NCBI GenBank assembly: GCA_027450045.1
Contig: DAIDKM010000010.1
Span: 1 to 55,964 of the forward strand
Direction: 5' to 3'
Length of the DNA: 55,964 nt
Source of the DNA: Paludibacter sp.
GTDB taxonomy: Bacteria > Bacteroidota > Bacteroidia > Bacteroidales > Paludibacteraceae
In this document: piece after piece, positions 33,827-44,686 of the stretch
Position numbering within the stretch: the first letter of the stretch is position 1
Layout of the letters: the number at the start of each line of letters is the position of its first letter
Notes under the pieces: model-generated
The model's input: only the letters and a program-made list of their open reading frames with translations
The model's database searches: none
What the model was told of the DNA's origin: nothing
Program-made: the position numbers and the translations under genes

Positions 33827-34785
33827 AGATGTGTTTTTAGAAGATTAGAAAATAGATACGTATTGTTTATGCAGATTTGAGAGCGCTGTTTTTTTCTTTC
33901 GATTTTGATGGATGGGAATATAGTAAACGGACACGAGAAAAGTTTATCGTCCATGATTACCTTACATATTTTCGCTTTTATTCTATATATTACATCAAAT
34001 CAGAAGCAAAATGGTCAGAAAAGCTTTGTATTTGTCACCTTGTTTCTTCGTTCATGACATATAATTTGGGATTTCGTTTTCGTGCACGAAAATAATACTA
34101 AATGGAATAGCTTGGTTCAATTTATTGATTATTAACTTGTTTAATGCTGATTTTGCAGATGTATAAAGTCAAATGTTGATTCAATAATCTTTATATCAAT
34201 GAATTTCTATTTTAAGCTCCAAATTCCACCCTCACAATATGAATGGACGGTTTTCTATGAGGTGATGGCTGTTCAATGACCTTCTATTGAAAATTGAGGG
34301 CTCGCGTTGCTTCAGCCATTATTTATATCGAAAAGACACGGTAGCGATGCGAAATGTATACTTATACAGTCCTATTTGTTTATATGCATTAACATTTGCA
34401 TAAAGAGAAGCCCATTTTGGATCATTCAATTTACGCAGCAATATTTTGAATAGCTCAATTAGGCATAACGCATTGATATATATAAATATAATATTATTGG
34501 TTGACATGTATTCTTTTTCGGTTTCTTGTGTGACACATTGTTGTTGTATTGATTATCTTTGTATTTTTATTCTCAACAGATCAAGTCTTTTCATAAAAAC
34601 ACCTCTTTTTAGAGCAGAAATTTTGTTTTAGGGCAAAAAATGCGGATATTTGTAGCTTCAAATGGCCATATTGTAACGATTTGATATATTTGCCCTACAA
34701 ACAGTATCACTTGATAAAAAAGTAGCTGTCGTTGATATAATCAAGAAATTTCGTCAAATTGAAACGTGGGTCAGATAAAAAGAGA
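33827..34785. other. long gene-free region between pectinesterase and gltB
   Basis: About 960 bases without a credible gene. Small ORFs at 33877-34095 and 34446-34631 have low-complexity, hydrophobic-biased translations and no neighbours. TATATTTG at 34685-34692 and TATCTTTG at 34554-34561 are possible -7 boxes for gltB. No strong hairpins or RNA motifs were seen. Confidence 0.5.
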
Positions 34786-37700
34786 ATGTATAACGATAAT
34801 GATATGAAACCAGTAAGTAAAAGTCCTTTTGCTTTTCCGCCGATGCAGGGTTTATATGACCCCGATTATGAGAGAGATGGTTGTGGTGTGGGTTTGGTGG
34901 TGAACATCAAAGGAGGTAAATCACATGACATAGTTGAAAATGGATTGCAAGTACTCGAGCACATGATGCATCGCGGTGCTGAAGGCGCCGATAATAAAAC
35001 AGGAGACGGAGCCGGGATTTTAGTTCAGATTCCGCACGAGTTCATCTTGCTGCAAGGAATTCCTGTGCCTGAAAAAGGCAAATATGGCACCGGCCTTTGC
35101 TTTATGCCTAAAGACGGGTTACAACAAGCGATCTTCTTATCCATAATTAAAAAACAGGTGGAAAAAGAAGGATTGTCGTTGCTATCCATTCGCAACGTTC
35201 CGGTCGACAGCGATGTTCTGGGTGCGGTCGCTATTGAAGCAGAACCTGATATAAAACAATTGTTTATCACAGGCTGTTCAGATCCCGTCGTTCTTGAACG
35301 CAAATTGTACATGGTTCGTAAGCGTATCGAGAAGGATTTATTGCAATCGGACTTAAAAGACAAGGATCAGTGCTATATTGTCAGCTTATCGACCAAGAAG
35401 ATCATATACAAAGGGATGTTGTCATCCATGCAATTGCGAAGCTATTTTCCCGATCTGACAAGCCCTTATTTTACCAGCGCGTTAGCATTGGTGCATTCTC
35501 GTTTTTCGACCAATACATTTCCAACATGGTCGTTGGCACAACCTTTCCGTTTGCTTGGCCATAATGGAGAAATCAATACCATTCGAGGTAATCGCAGTTG
35601 GATGCAGTCACGCAAAAGCGTCCTGAATCCGGAACTGTTGTGCCCGATAGATGAGCTCGATCCGATTGTGCAACCCGGTATGAGCGATAGCGCCACGTTG
35701 GATAATGTACTCGAGTTCTTTGTGATGAGCGGCATGAGCATACCACACGCTTTAGCGATGTTGATTCCTGAAAGTTTCAATGACAAAAATCCGATTTCGG
35801 CTGAATTGAAAGCGTTTTACGAATACCACAGCATCTTCATGGAACCGTGGGATGGTCCTGCTACGTTGATCTTCTCGGATGGACGTTATGCCGGCGGAAT
35901 GCTTGATCGAAACGGGTTAAGACCGGCACGCTATCTGATCACGAAAAACGATGTGATGGTCATTGCCTCCGAAACGGGTGTTCTTCCATTTGACGCTTCA
36001 CAAATCAGGCAAAAAGGAAGATTGCGGCCGGGGAAAATGTTGGTGGTTGACACAGAAGAGGGAGTCGTTCATTCCGATGTTGAATTGAAAGAGCAATTAG
36101 CTTCCGCCTATCCATACAAGGAATGGCTTGAAAAGAATCGCGTCATTTTAGGAAAGTTATCATCTGGTCGACAAGTAAACCACAACGTGGAGAAATACGA
36201 AACCATGTTGCGTGTTTTTGGCTACAACAAAGAAGACATTGAACGTATCATGATCCCGTTAGGCTTGTCAGGCGCTGAGCCAACAGGTTCGATGGGGAAT
36301 GACATTCCACCGGCAGTTCTGTCGTCGCAACCACAACGATTGTTTACCTATTTCCGTCAACAATTTGCGCAAGTGACAAATCCTGCCATCGACCCTATTC
36401 GCGAAGAGTTGGTTATGTCAACGATTAATTATATCGGCTCGATTGGTGGAAATATTTTACAGCCATCGCCCGAGCATTGTAAAGTAGTGCGTTTGCCCGT
36501 GCCCGTGTTGACAAATACCGAACTGGATATTCTTTGCAATTTGAAATATAAAGGGTTTACAACAAAGACCCTTCCCATGCTGTTTGATGTAGCGGAAGGA
36601 GCCGCCGGTATGGAAGCCGCCATCGAAAGTCTTTGTCAAAGCGCCGAAAAAGCGGTTGACGAAGGCTATAATTATGTGATACTGACCGACAAAGGAGTGA
36701 CTGCCGACAAAGCGCCGATTCCTTCCTTGCTGGCATTATCGGCTGTACATCATTATTTGAATGACAAATGCAAACGTGCTCAGATCGCCTTAATTGTAGA
36801 GACGGCAGAAGCTTACGAAACCATGCACATCGCGCTTTTAATTGGGTTCGGAGCAAGTGGTGTCAATCCTTACATGGCGTTTGCCGTGCTCAATGATCTG
36901 GTATCACGCAAAGAGATTCAGCTCGATTTTGACACTGCCGAAAAACATTATCTAAAAGCCATCCACAAAGGATTGCTGAAGATTATGTCAAAAATGGGTA
37001 TCTCAACCATCAAGAGCTATAATGGCGCCAAGATATTTGAAGCATTAGGATTATCGAATGCGTTCCTTGAAAAATATTTCAGCGGCATGCGTTCCAAAAT
37101 TGAAGGAGCCGACCTGTCCGACATAACCGATGAGGTGATCAATGCCCATCGTAGAGGGTTTGAAATGGATCCGAACGACAAGATATTGGATAACTATGGT
37201 AATTACGCGTTTCGCGTCACAGGAGAAGTACACGCATGGAATCCGGAAACTATCTCCAAATTACAATTGGCCACCCGATTAGGAAGTTACAAGAAATTTA
37301 AGGAATATACCCGATTAGTGGATGAGAAAGAACACCCGATCTTTTTGCGCGATTTGATGATTTACAAACGGAATCCGATTGATATTTCGTTGGTAGAACC
37401 TGCCAGTGACATTACCAAACGTTTTGTTACCGGCGCCATGTCTTTCGGATCGATCAGCCGCGAAGCGCACGAAGCATTGGCGCTTGCCATGAATAAAATT
37501 GGAGGAAAGAGTAATACAGGCGAAGGTGGTGAAGATCCTGTACGCTTCACACCACGTCCTGACGGCACTTCTGCACGGAGCGCCATTAAACAGGTGGCCT
37601 CGGGTCGCTTTGGTGTCACGACACACTATTTGGTAAATGCCGATGAGATTCAGATAAAGATTGCACAAGGCGCTAAGCCCGGAGAAGGCGGTCAATTACC

Positions 37701-39330
37701 AGGATTCAAAGTGGATGAGATGATTGCCAAAACAAGGCATTCCATACCAGGCATCTCGCTTATTTCGCCTCCACCACACCATGATATTTATTCCATAGAG
37801 GATTTGGCACAACTTATTTTCGATTTGAAGAATGTCAACCCACGAGCACGTATCAGCGTGAAATTAGTGGCAGAATCAGGTGTAGGAACCATTGCAGCAG
37901 GCGTCGTGAAAGCCAAAGCCGATATGATTTTGATCAGCGGTTGCGAAGGAGGCACAGGTGCAAGCCCGATGAGTTCTATCCGACATGCAGGGTTACCGGC
38001 TGAGTTAGGTCTTGCTGAAACGCAACAAACTCTTGTGTTGAATAACTTGCGTGGAAACATCCGATTACAAAGCGATGGTCAAATAAAAACAGGACACGAC
38101 ATTGTGATGATGGCGTTGTTAGGCGCCGAAGAGTTCGGTTTTGCCACCAGTGCACTGATTGTTTTAGGTTGCGTACTGATGCGCAAATGTCATTTGAATA
38201 CCTGTCCGATGGGTGTTGCTACGCAAGATGAAAAACTGCGTGAACATTTCGTAGGACGTTATGAATATTTGGTGAACTTCTTCAATTTCTTAGCCGAAGA
38301 AGTGCGTGAACATTTGGCAGAGATGGGCTTTACGAAATTGGACGATATTATTGGACGCGCTGATTTGATTGAAGCGAAATCATATCCTAAAAACACAAAG
38401 ATCGGCAAAGTAGATTTGTCTCAAATCATTTACAGACCGGCAGAAGCAGACCGCTATGCAGTGAGGAAGACAGTGGATCAGAAGCACAAAATAGATGACG
38501 TGCTTGATTTACAACTAATCAAGGCAGTAAAACCCGCAATTGAGTCTTCAATACCGGTGCAGTTGCAATATCCAATTCATAATACCGATCGTGCTGTGGG
38601 CGCCATGTTGTCGGGAAAGATTGCCGAACACTTTGGTGAAGCCGGTTTACCGGACGGACTTATCAATATTCATTTCACCGGATCGGCAGGACAGAGCTTT
38701 GGTGCGTTTCTGGTGAATGGCGTGACATTCCGTCTCGAAGGAGATGCCAATGACTATTTGGGTAAAGGGTTGTCGGGGGGACGAGTAATTGTGGTGCCAC
38801 CGGTTGGGACTACCTTTAAGTCGAACGAAAATATCATCACCGGCAACACGTTGCTTTACGGGGCGACCAGTGGCGAGGTTTATATCAGCGGCCAGGTGGG
38901 TGAACGGTTCTGCGTTCGTAATAGTGGCGCTGTAGCTGTAGTGGAAGGAGCCGGAGATCATTGTTGTGAATATATGACAGGAGGCCGCACCGTAGTGTTG
39001 GGTTCCGTGGGGCGTAATTTTGCAGCCGGAATGAGCGGGGGGATTGCCTATGTATGGAATCCTGATAACAACTTCGATTATTTCTGCAATATGGAAATGG
39101 TAGAATTATCGTTGGTAGAAGATGTGATCGACATTAAAGAGCTGACCGAATTGATCGAAAATCATGTACGCTACACCAATAGCGCCATTGGTAAAGAACT
39201 GTTGGCTGATTGGGAACATGCTGTTTCGCAATTCATTAAAGTGATGCCGATTGAATATAAAAAAGTGCTTCATGCTCAACGTCTTGCAGCTTTGGAAGCA
39301 AAGATTGCCAATGTTGAACGTGATTATTAA
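34786..39330 (+). CDS. gltB: glutamate synthase large subunit
   Basis: Makes glutamate from 2-oxoglutarate and glutamine with GltD. About 1514 residues, normal for the alpha subunit. The class II glutaminase domain begins after a short propeptide with the nucleophile cysteine in YERDGCGVGLV. The central domain is followed by the FMN-binding synthase domain (TGAMSFGSISREAHEAL, GKSNTGEGGEDP, ISGCEGGTGASP). The [3Fe-4S] cysteines are in CVLMRKCHLNTCPMG (about 1128-1142), and a GXGXG C-terminal domain ends the protein. I chose the ATG at 34786; 34804 is equally possible and the TTG at 34759 is unlikely. First gene of the glutamate/TCA cluster. Confidence 0.95.
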   Translation: MYNDNDMKPVSKSPFAFPPMQGLYDPDYERDGCGVGLVVNIKGGKSHDIVENGLQVLEHMMHRGAEGADNKTGDGAGILVQIPHEFILLQGIPVPEKGKYGTGLCFMPKDGLQQAIFLSIIKKQVEKEGLSLLSIRNVPVDSDVLGAVAIEAEPDIKQLFITGCSDPVVLERKLYMVRKRIEKDLLQSDLKDKDQCYIVSLSTKKIIYKGMLSSMQLRSYFPDLTSPYFTSALALVHSRFSTNTFPTWSLAQPFRLLGHNGEINTIRGNRSWMQSRKSVLNPELLCPIDELDPIVQPGMSDSATLDNVLEFFVMSGMSIPHALAMLIPESFNDKNPISAELKAFYEYHSIFMEPWDGPATLIFSDGRYAGGMLDRNGLRPARYLITKNDVMVIASETGVLPFDASQIRQKGRLRPGKMLVVDTEEGVVHSDVELKEQLASAYPYKEWLEKNRVILGKLSSGRQVNHNVEKYETMLRVFGYNKEDIERIMIPLGLSGAEPTGSMGNDIPPAVLSSQPQRLFTYFRQQFAQVTNPAIDPIREELVMSTINYIGSIGGNILQPSPEHCKVVRLPVPVLTNTELDILCNLKYKGFTTKTLPMLFDVAEGAAGMEAAIESLCQSAEKAVDEGYNYVILTDKGVTADKAPIPSLLALSAVHHYLNDKCKRAQIALIVETAEAYETMHIALLIGFGASGVNPYMAFAVLNDLVSRKEIQLDFDTAEKHYLKAIHKGLLKIMSKMGISTIKSYNGAKIFEALGLSNAFLEKYFSGMRSKIEGADLSDITDEVINAHRRGFEMDPNDKILDNYGNYAFRVTGEVHAWNPETISKLQLATRLGSYKKFKEYTRLVDEKEHPIFLRDLMIYKRNPIDISLVEPASDITKRFVTGAMSFGSISREAHEALALAMNKIGGKSNTGEGGEDPVRFTPRPDGTSARSAIKQVASGRFGVTTHYLVNADEIQIKIAQGAKPGEGGQLPGFKVDEMIAKTRHSIPGISLISPPPHHDIYSIEDLAQLIFDLKNVNPRARISVKLVAESGVGTIAAGVVKAKADMILISGCEGGTGASPMSSIRHAGLPAELGLAETQQTLVLNNLRGNIRLQSDGQIKTGHDIVMMALLGAEEFGFATSALIVLGCVLMRKCHLNTCPMGVATQDEKLREHFVGRYEYLVNFFNFLAEEVREHLAEMGFTKLDDIIGRADLIEAKSYPKNTKIGKVDLSQIIYRPAEADRYAVRKTVDQKHKIDDVLDLQLIKAVKPAIESSIPVQLQYPIHNTDRAVGAMLSGKIAEHFGEAGLPDGLINIHFTGSAGQSFGAFLVNGVTFRLEGDANDYLGKGLSGGRVIVVPPVGTTFKSNENIITGNTLLYGATSGEVYISGQVGERFCVRNSGAVAVVEGAGDHCCEYMTGGRTVVLGSVGRNFAAGMSGGIAYVWNPDNNFDYFCNMEMVELSLVEDVIDIKELTELIENHVRYTNSAIGKELLADWEHAVSQFIKVMPIEYKKVLHAQRLAALEAKIANVERDY

Positions 39331-39403
39331 TGATCTTCCTGATTGTCTTGTTCATTGAGACGAAAAGGGAATTTGAAACTTCAAAAATAAGAATATAAAA
39401 GAT

Positions 39404-40822
39404 ATGGGAAATCCAAAAGCATTTATGACCATCAAGCGCAAAGAGGCAGGTTATCGTCCTGTTGCTGAGCGTGTTTATGATTTCTCGGAAGTGGAGCAAA
39501 CGCTTAACATCGAAGATCGTAAGCTGCAAGCATCGCGCTGTATGGATTGTGGCGTACCATTTTGTCATTGGGCATGTCCATTAGGGAATAAGATGCCCGA
39601 ATGGCAAGATTTAGCTTACAAAGGAAAATGGTTTGAAGCCTATCAGGTGTTGTCGACAACCAATGACTTTCCAGAATTTACAGGAAGAATTTGTCCGGCG
39701 CCTTGCGAGAAATCATGTGTATTGAAATTGCATGAACAACCGGTTACGATACGCGAAAATGAAGCAGCTGTGGCCGAACGGGCTTTTTTAGAAGGCTCGA
39801 TTACGCCCATAATTCCTTCGGTTCGTACCGGAAAAACAGTAGCAATTATCGGGTCAGGACCCGCGGGGTTGGCGTGTGCTAATCGTTTAAACCACAAAGG
39901 ACATTCCGTGACCGTGTTTGAAAAAGATGAGGCTATAGGCGGCTTGTTACGCTTTGGTATTCCTGATTTTAAATTACATAAACAAGTCATTGATCGCCGC
40001 TTGGACTTGATGGAAGCAGAAGGAGTGACCTTCAAAACATCCATTCATGTGGGTGTCGATGTGGCTGCAAAAGAACTTCTCAACGAGTTTGATGCTGTCT
40101 GTGTCGCCATTGGATCAGGTGTTCCACGCGATTTAAAAGTACCTGGCAGAGAGCTACAAGGAATCCATTTCGCGTTGGAGTTTTTGCATCTTCAAAATCG
40201 TTTGAACGCCGGAGAAGAGTTCGACGAGTCGATGATGATTTCTGCAAAAGGGAAGCATGTGTTGGTTATTGGCGGTGGCGATACCGGCTCTGACTGCGTT
40301 GGAACCTCTATCCGTCAAAAAGCCTTGAGCGTCACTCAAATTGAGATATTACCCAAACCACCTGAGAATAAAAATCCGGATACTCCATGGCCCCTTTATC
40401 CGATGGTATTGAAAACCTCGTCATCGCACGAAGAGGGTTGCGAACGTCGTTGGAATTTGGATACTGTACGATTTATAGGTGAAAATGGTCATGTAGTTGG
40501 TGCAGAAATTGAAGAGGTTGAATGGATCAAAGATGCAGAAGGTCGCATGAATTTGAAACGCACGGGTAAAATCGAGACTGTCAAGGCTGATTTGGTTTTA
40601 TTATCGATGGGCTTTGTAAATCCGGTTTACGACGGGCTTGTGCAAGAACTTGGTTTAGAAGTGACTCAGCGAAAAAACGTAGCAGTCGATAATACTCACC
40701 GAACCAATGTAGATAAGGTGTTTGCTGTTGGGGACGCTGCATTAGGAGCTTCGTTAGTGGTTAGAGCTATGGCTTCAGGGCGTGATGCCGCCATCGATAT
40801 CGATCGTTTTTTGAAAGGATAA
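39404..40822 (+). CDS. gltD: glutamate synthase small subunit
   Basis: NAD(P)H-oxidising beta subunit that passes electrons to GltB. 472 residues. The N-terminal cysteine-rich part binds iron-sulfur clusters (RCMDCGVPFCHWACPLGNK; RICPAPCEKSC). The FAD-binding motif is IIGSGPAGLACANRL and the second nucleotide-binding motif VIGGGDTGSDCVGTSIR. The end (VFAVGDAALGASLVVRAMAS) is the usual FAD-contact region. It lies 73 bases after gltB and is surely cotranscribed. Confidence 0.95.
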   Translation: MGNPKAFMTIKRKEAGYRPVAERVYDFSEVEQTLNIEDRKLQASRCMDCGVPFCHWACPLGNKMPEWQDLAYKGKWFEAYQVLSTTNDFPEFTGRICPAPCEKSCVLKLHEQPVTIRENEAAVAERAFLEGSITPIIPSVRTGKTVAIIGSGPAGLACANRLNHKGHSVTVFEKDEAIGGLLRFGIPDFKLHKQVIDRRLDLMEAEGVTFKTSIHVGVDVAAKELLNEFDAVCVAIGSGVPRDLKVPGRELQGIHFALEFLHLQNRLNAGEEFDESMMISAKGKHVLVIGGGDTGSDCVGTSIRQKALSVTQIEILPKPPENKNPDTPWPLYPMVLKTSSSHEEGCERRWNLDTVRFIGENGHVVGAEIEEVEWIKDAEGRMNLKRTGKIETVKADLVLLSMGFVNPVYDGLVQELGLEVTQRKNVAVDNTHRTNVDKVFAVGDAALGASLVVRAMASGRDAAIDIDRFLKG

Positions 40823-40875
40823 TCTATGTTGGTGCAATGTAGCCAAGAATATTTTAGATACTTAGATTATAAATA

Positions 40876-43140
40876 ATGGAAATCAATCATCCCAATCTTT
40901 TTTACCAGCAATTCAAACAGCGGTTAGCTGATGTACGGGCAGGGTTGCTGCGTCCGCTAACGTTGGCAGAAAAGATTTTATATGTGCATCTTTCCTCAAA
41001 TGCGAAACCGCAGTTTCGTCGTGGCGTTGATTATGCAACGTTTTCGCCAGATCGCGTGGCTATGCAAGATGCAACGGCGCAAATGGCTTTGTTGCAATTT
41101 ATGAATGCCGGCAAAAACCGTACCACTGTGCCTTCTTCGGTACATTGCGACCATTTGATCACGGCCAAGGCAGGCGCATCAGTCGATTTGCAACAAGCAT
41201 TGAACACCAATGACGAGGTATATCATTTTCTGTTGCAGGTTTGTCAAAAGTATGGAATTGATTTTTGGCAACCCGGAGCAGGGATTATTCATCAGGTGGT
41301 ATTGGAAAACTATGCCATGCCAGGTGCCATGATGGTTGGAACGGATTCTCATACTCCGAATGCAGGTGGGTTGGGAATGGTTGCCATTGGCGTGGGCGGT
41401 GCTGATGCCGTCGATGTGATGGTTGGTATGCCCTGGGAATTGAAAATGCCAAAAATTATCGGAGTGAAGCTCACCGGAAGACTAAACGGATGGGCATCTC
41501 CCAAAGATGTTATCCTGAAATTAGCCGGTATACTCACCGTGAAAGGAGGAACGAATGCCATTCTGGAATATTTTGGCGATGGTGTCGCTTCGCTTTCAAC
41601 AACGGGAAGAGCAACGATCTGCAATATGGGTGCTGAAGTTGGTGCCACAACCTCTATCTTCCCGTTTGATGAAAAAACGGCAGCTTTTTTAGAGGTTACT
41701 GAACGACATGACATCGCTAAGGCTGCACAAACGGTTGCATCTGATTTAAAGGCTGACGAAGCGGTTATTCAATCGCCTGAACAATATTATGATCAAGTGA
41801 TCGAGATTGACTTGGATCAATTAGAACCTTACATCAACGGGCCTTTCACGCCCGATGCAGCACATCCGATTTCCGAATTTGTACGCATTGTAAAAGAAAA
41901 AGGGTATCCTGAGCAAGTAGAAGTGGGATTAATCGGATCGTGCACAAACTCATCGTATGAAGATCTGTCCCGTGCGGCTTCTATCGCTCAACAAGCCATA
42001 AAAGAAAGAATTAAAACTACAGCTCAATTCATTGTTTCACCCGGTTCGGAGCAAGTACGTGCTACTGCTGAAAGAGATGGGTTATTGGCACCCTTCGAAC
42101 AGTTTGGCGGCGTTATCATGGCAAATGCTTGTGGCCCATGTATCGGACAATGGAAACGACAAACGGATGAGCCTGAGAAAAAGAACGCTATCGTCTCTTC
42201 GTTCAATCGAAATTTCGCAAAACGTGCAGATGGAAATCCAAATACATTTCATTTTGTAACATCTCCGGTACTGGTGACAGCGTTAACGTTAGCAGGACGA
42301 TTAACATTCAACCCATTGACAGATGCGTTGATTAATCAAAAAGGGGAGTTGGTTTTTTTGAATGAACCTATAGGAAGTGAACTTCCCGAAAACGGATTTG
42401 AACAAGTTGACAAAGGATGCGTTTTGCCTCCTGACAATGGCAATGATGTGCAAGTTCAGGTGCATCCTGAATCGCAACGACTTCAGTTGTTGACTCCATT
42501 CGAAGCATGGGATGGGAATGATTTGCTTGATTTGGCGCTACTTATTAAGACACAAGGGAAATGCACAACCGATCACATCTCGATGGCCGGCGAATGGTTA
42601 CGATTTCGAGGTCATTTGGCCAACATTTCCAAGAACTTATTGATGGGAGCCGTTAACGCGTTCAACATGAAAACAAACCATGTTCTGAATCCCCTGACCG
42701 GAATGTATGAAAACGTATCGGTGGTAGCAGAAGCATTGAAAAGCAAAGGACAATCATCGATTGTGGTCGCCGAAGAAAATTACGGAGAAGGTTCATCGCG
42801 TGAACATGCAGCTATGGAACCCCGATTTTTGGGTGTAAAGGCTATTTTAGCCAAATCGTTTGCCCGAATTCACGAAACGAATTTGAAGAAACAAGGTATG
42901 TTGGCTATCACGTTTGCCAATGCTGCCGATTACGATAAAGTAAACGAAACAGACAGGATCGATATTATCGGGTTATCTGCTTTTTCACCCGAGCAAACTT
43001 TATATGTACGGTTGCAACACAAAGATGGAACTTCGGATAAGTTCCGTGTTATTCATACATACAATCAAGAACAGATCGATTGGTTCAAGGCCGGAAGCGC
43101 TTTGAACAAATTGAAGACGGAGACTACTTCAAAAGAATAG
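40876..43140 (+). CDS. acn: aconitate hydratase (mitochondrial type)
   Basis: Isomerises citrate to isocitrate through a [4Fe-4S] cluster. The 754-residue protein resembles mitochondrial aconitase rather than the longer bacterial AcnA or AcnB, as is known for Bacteroides. Motifs are [34 protein letters not shown] (first cluster cysteine), [11 protein letters not shown] (two more cysteines), and the swivel-domain [17 protein letters not shown]. It sits between gltD and icd, 53 and 34 bases away, within the operon that makes 2-oxoglutarate. Confidence 0.95.
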   Translation: MEINHPNLFYQQFKQRLADVRAGLLRPLTLAEKILYVHLSSNAKPQFRRGVDYATFSPDRVAMQDATAQMALLQFMNAGKNRTTVPSSVHCDHLITAKAGASVDLQQALNTNDEVYHFLLQVCQKYGIDFWQPGAGIIHQVVLENYAMPGAMMVGTDSHTPNAGGLGMVAIGVGGADAVDVMVGMPWELKMPKIIGVKLTGRLNGWASPKDVILKLAGILTVKGGTNAILEYFGDGVASLSTTGRATICNMGAEVGATTSIFPFDEKTAAFLEVTERHDIAKAAQTVASDLKADEAVIQSPEQYYDQVIEIDLDQLEPYINGPFTPDAAHPISEFVRIVKEKGYPEQVEVGLIGSCTNSSYEDLSRAASIAQQAIKERIKTTAQFIVSPGSEQVRATAERDGLLAPFEQFGGVIMANACGPCIGQWKRQTDEPEKKNAIVSSFNRNFAKRADGNPNTFHFVTSPVLVTALTLAGRLTFNPLTDALINQKGELVFLNEPIGSELPENGFEQVDKGCVLPPDNGNDVQVQVHPESQRLQLLTPFEAWDGNDLLDLALLIKTQGKCTTDHISMAGEWLRFRGHLANISKNLLMGAVNAFNMKTNHVLNPLTGMYENVSVVAEALKSKGQSSIVVAEENYGEGSSREHAAMEPRFLGVKAILAKSFARIHETNLKKQGMLAITFANAADYDKVNETDRIDIIGLSAFSPEQTLYVRLQHKDGTSDKFRVIHTYNQEQIDWFKAGSALNKLKTETTSKE

Positions 43141-43174
43141 TTTGACTTTGCAGCCTTTTAAAAATGAATGATCG

Positions 43175-44443
43175 ATGGAGATAACTTATACAAATCATCA
43201 ATTAGTAGTGCCGGAGGTTCCTACCATCCCTTACATCGAGGGTGATGGCATTGGCCCTGAAATATGGGCAGCGGCTCAACGAGTGATGGATGCCGCTGTG
43301 CAAAAAGCGTATCAAGGAACTCGCCATATTGAATGGAAAGAAGTGTTAGCCGGTGAAAAGGCATACAACAAAGCCGGTTCCTGGTTACCCGATGAAACAT
43401 TAGCAGCTTTCCAAACTTATCGCGTTGGCATAAAAGGGCCACTGACCACACCCATTGGAGGTGGTATTCGTTCGCTAAACGTAGCTTTGCGTCAAACGCT
43501 GGATCTTTTTGTTTGCCTGCGTCCCGTACGTTGGTTTTCGGGAGTGCCAGCTCCGGTCAAGCATCCAGAGAAGGTGAATATGGTGATTTTCAGAGAGAAT
43601 ACCGAAGATATTTATGCCGGAATCGAATTTGAATTGGGAAAAGCAGAAACCGATAAATTTCGCCATTTCCTTATTCAAGAAATGGGCATCACGAAAGTCC
43701 GCTTTCCTGAAAGTACTGCTTTCGGTGTGAAGCCCATTTCAAAAGAAGGTTCCGAACGTTTGGTTCGTGCTGCAATTCGCTACGCGATTTCCAATCATTT
43801 GCCTTCGGTGACATTGGTGCACAAAGGCAATATTATGAAATATACCGAAGGCGCCTTTAAAAATTGGGGTTATAAAGTAGCTGAAAATGAGTTTGGTGAT
43901 GCTGTTTTTTGTTGGCCTACTTATTTAGAAATAAAGAAGAAAGACGGTAAAGCAGCAGCTGACGAGGCGTTAGCAATCGCTAAAAAGCAAGGAAAAGTGA
44001 TTGTAAAAGATGTGATTACGGATGCCTTTTTGCAAGAATCGTTGCTTCATCCTGACGATCATTCTGTTATTGCCACAATGAATTTGAACGGAGATTATAT
44101 TTCCGATCAATTGGCGGCTTGTGTAGGCGGCATTGGTATTGCTCCGGGCGCTAATATCAATTACGACACAGGACATGCCATTTTTGAAGCCACACACGGC
44201 ACTGCCCCCGATATTGCCGGCACAGGAAAAGCAAATCCATCCTCCTTATTACTTTCAGGCGTACTGATGTTGGATTATCTTGGCTGGAGCACAGCCGGAC
44301 AATTGATAGAGCAAGCTTTAGAAGCATTGATGGAAGAAGGGAAAATGACAGCAGATTTGTTTTCACAAACAGAACATGCTACTTTGCTCACAACATCAGC
44401 CTATGCCGACGAACTTATTAAAAAAATAGAGGCATCAAAATGA
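43175..44443 (+). CDS. icd: isocitrate dehydrogenase, NADP type
   Basis: Oxidatively decarboxylates isocitrate to 2-oxoglutarate, the carbon substrate for the adjacent glutamate synthase. 422 residues, close to E. coli Icd (416). Key features are [12 protein letters not shown], the substrate-binding serine loop [55 protein letters not shown] and [13 protein letters not shown]. The serine of IRSLN corresponds to the site phosphorylated by AceK in enterics, but no aceK is nearby. Cotranscription with acn is likely. Confidence 0.95.
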   Translation: MEITYTNHQLVVPEVPTIPYIEGDGIGPEIWAAAQRVMDAAVQKAYQGTRHIEWKEVLAGEKAYNKAGSWLPDETLAAFQTYRVGIKGPLTTPIGGGIRSLNVALRQTLDLFVCLRPVRWFSGVPAPVKHPEKVNMVIFRENTEDIYAGIEFELGKAETDKFRHFLIQEMGITKVRFPESTAFGVKPISKEGSERLVRAAIRYAISNHLPSVTLVHKGNIMKYTEGAFKNWGYKVAENEFGDAVFCWPTYLEIKKKDGKAAADEALAIAKKQGKVIVKDVITDAFLQESLLHPDDHSVIATMNLNGDYISDQLAACVGGIGIAPGANINYDTGHAIFEATHGTAPDIAGTGKANPSSLLLSGVLMLDYLGWSTAGQLIEQALEALMEEGKMTADLFSQTEHATLLTTSAYADELIKKIEASK

Positions 44444-44686
44444 ATAGAGGTTATTGAAATGATTGACATTTTGAGACATAAGATGTGAGATGATTTTTCT
44501 TAGCTAACCAATAAACCTAAATATCAGCAACATAGTATCAATGAAATTTCGGCGCACAACATGGCTCCGTACTTTATTTTACCATTTTAAAAGATTATGA
44601 TAAGAGTTTGAACAAGCTAACACACAGGAAAATGGATACATGTGCGAGTTCCATTTTGCCTTAGTGTTAAACTAAAATATGCACAC

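Noticed and set aside
33877-34095. 72-codon ORF in the gap before gltB (and another at 34446-34631)
   Set aside because: Low-complexity, aromatic-rich translations without start signals or neighbours.
34759-34785. TTG start for gltB
   Set aside because: ATG codons at 34786 and 34804 are closer to the normal N-terminus and the catalytic cysteine.
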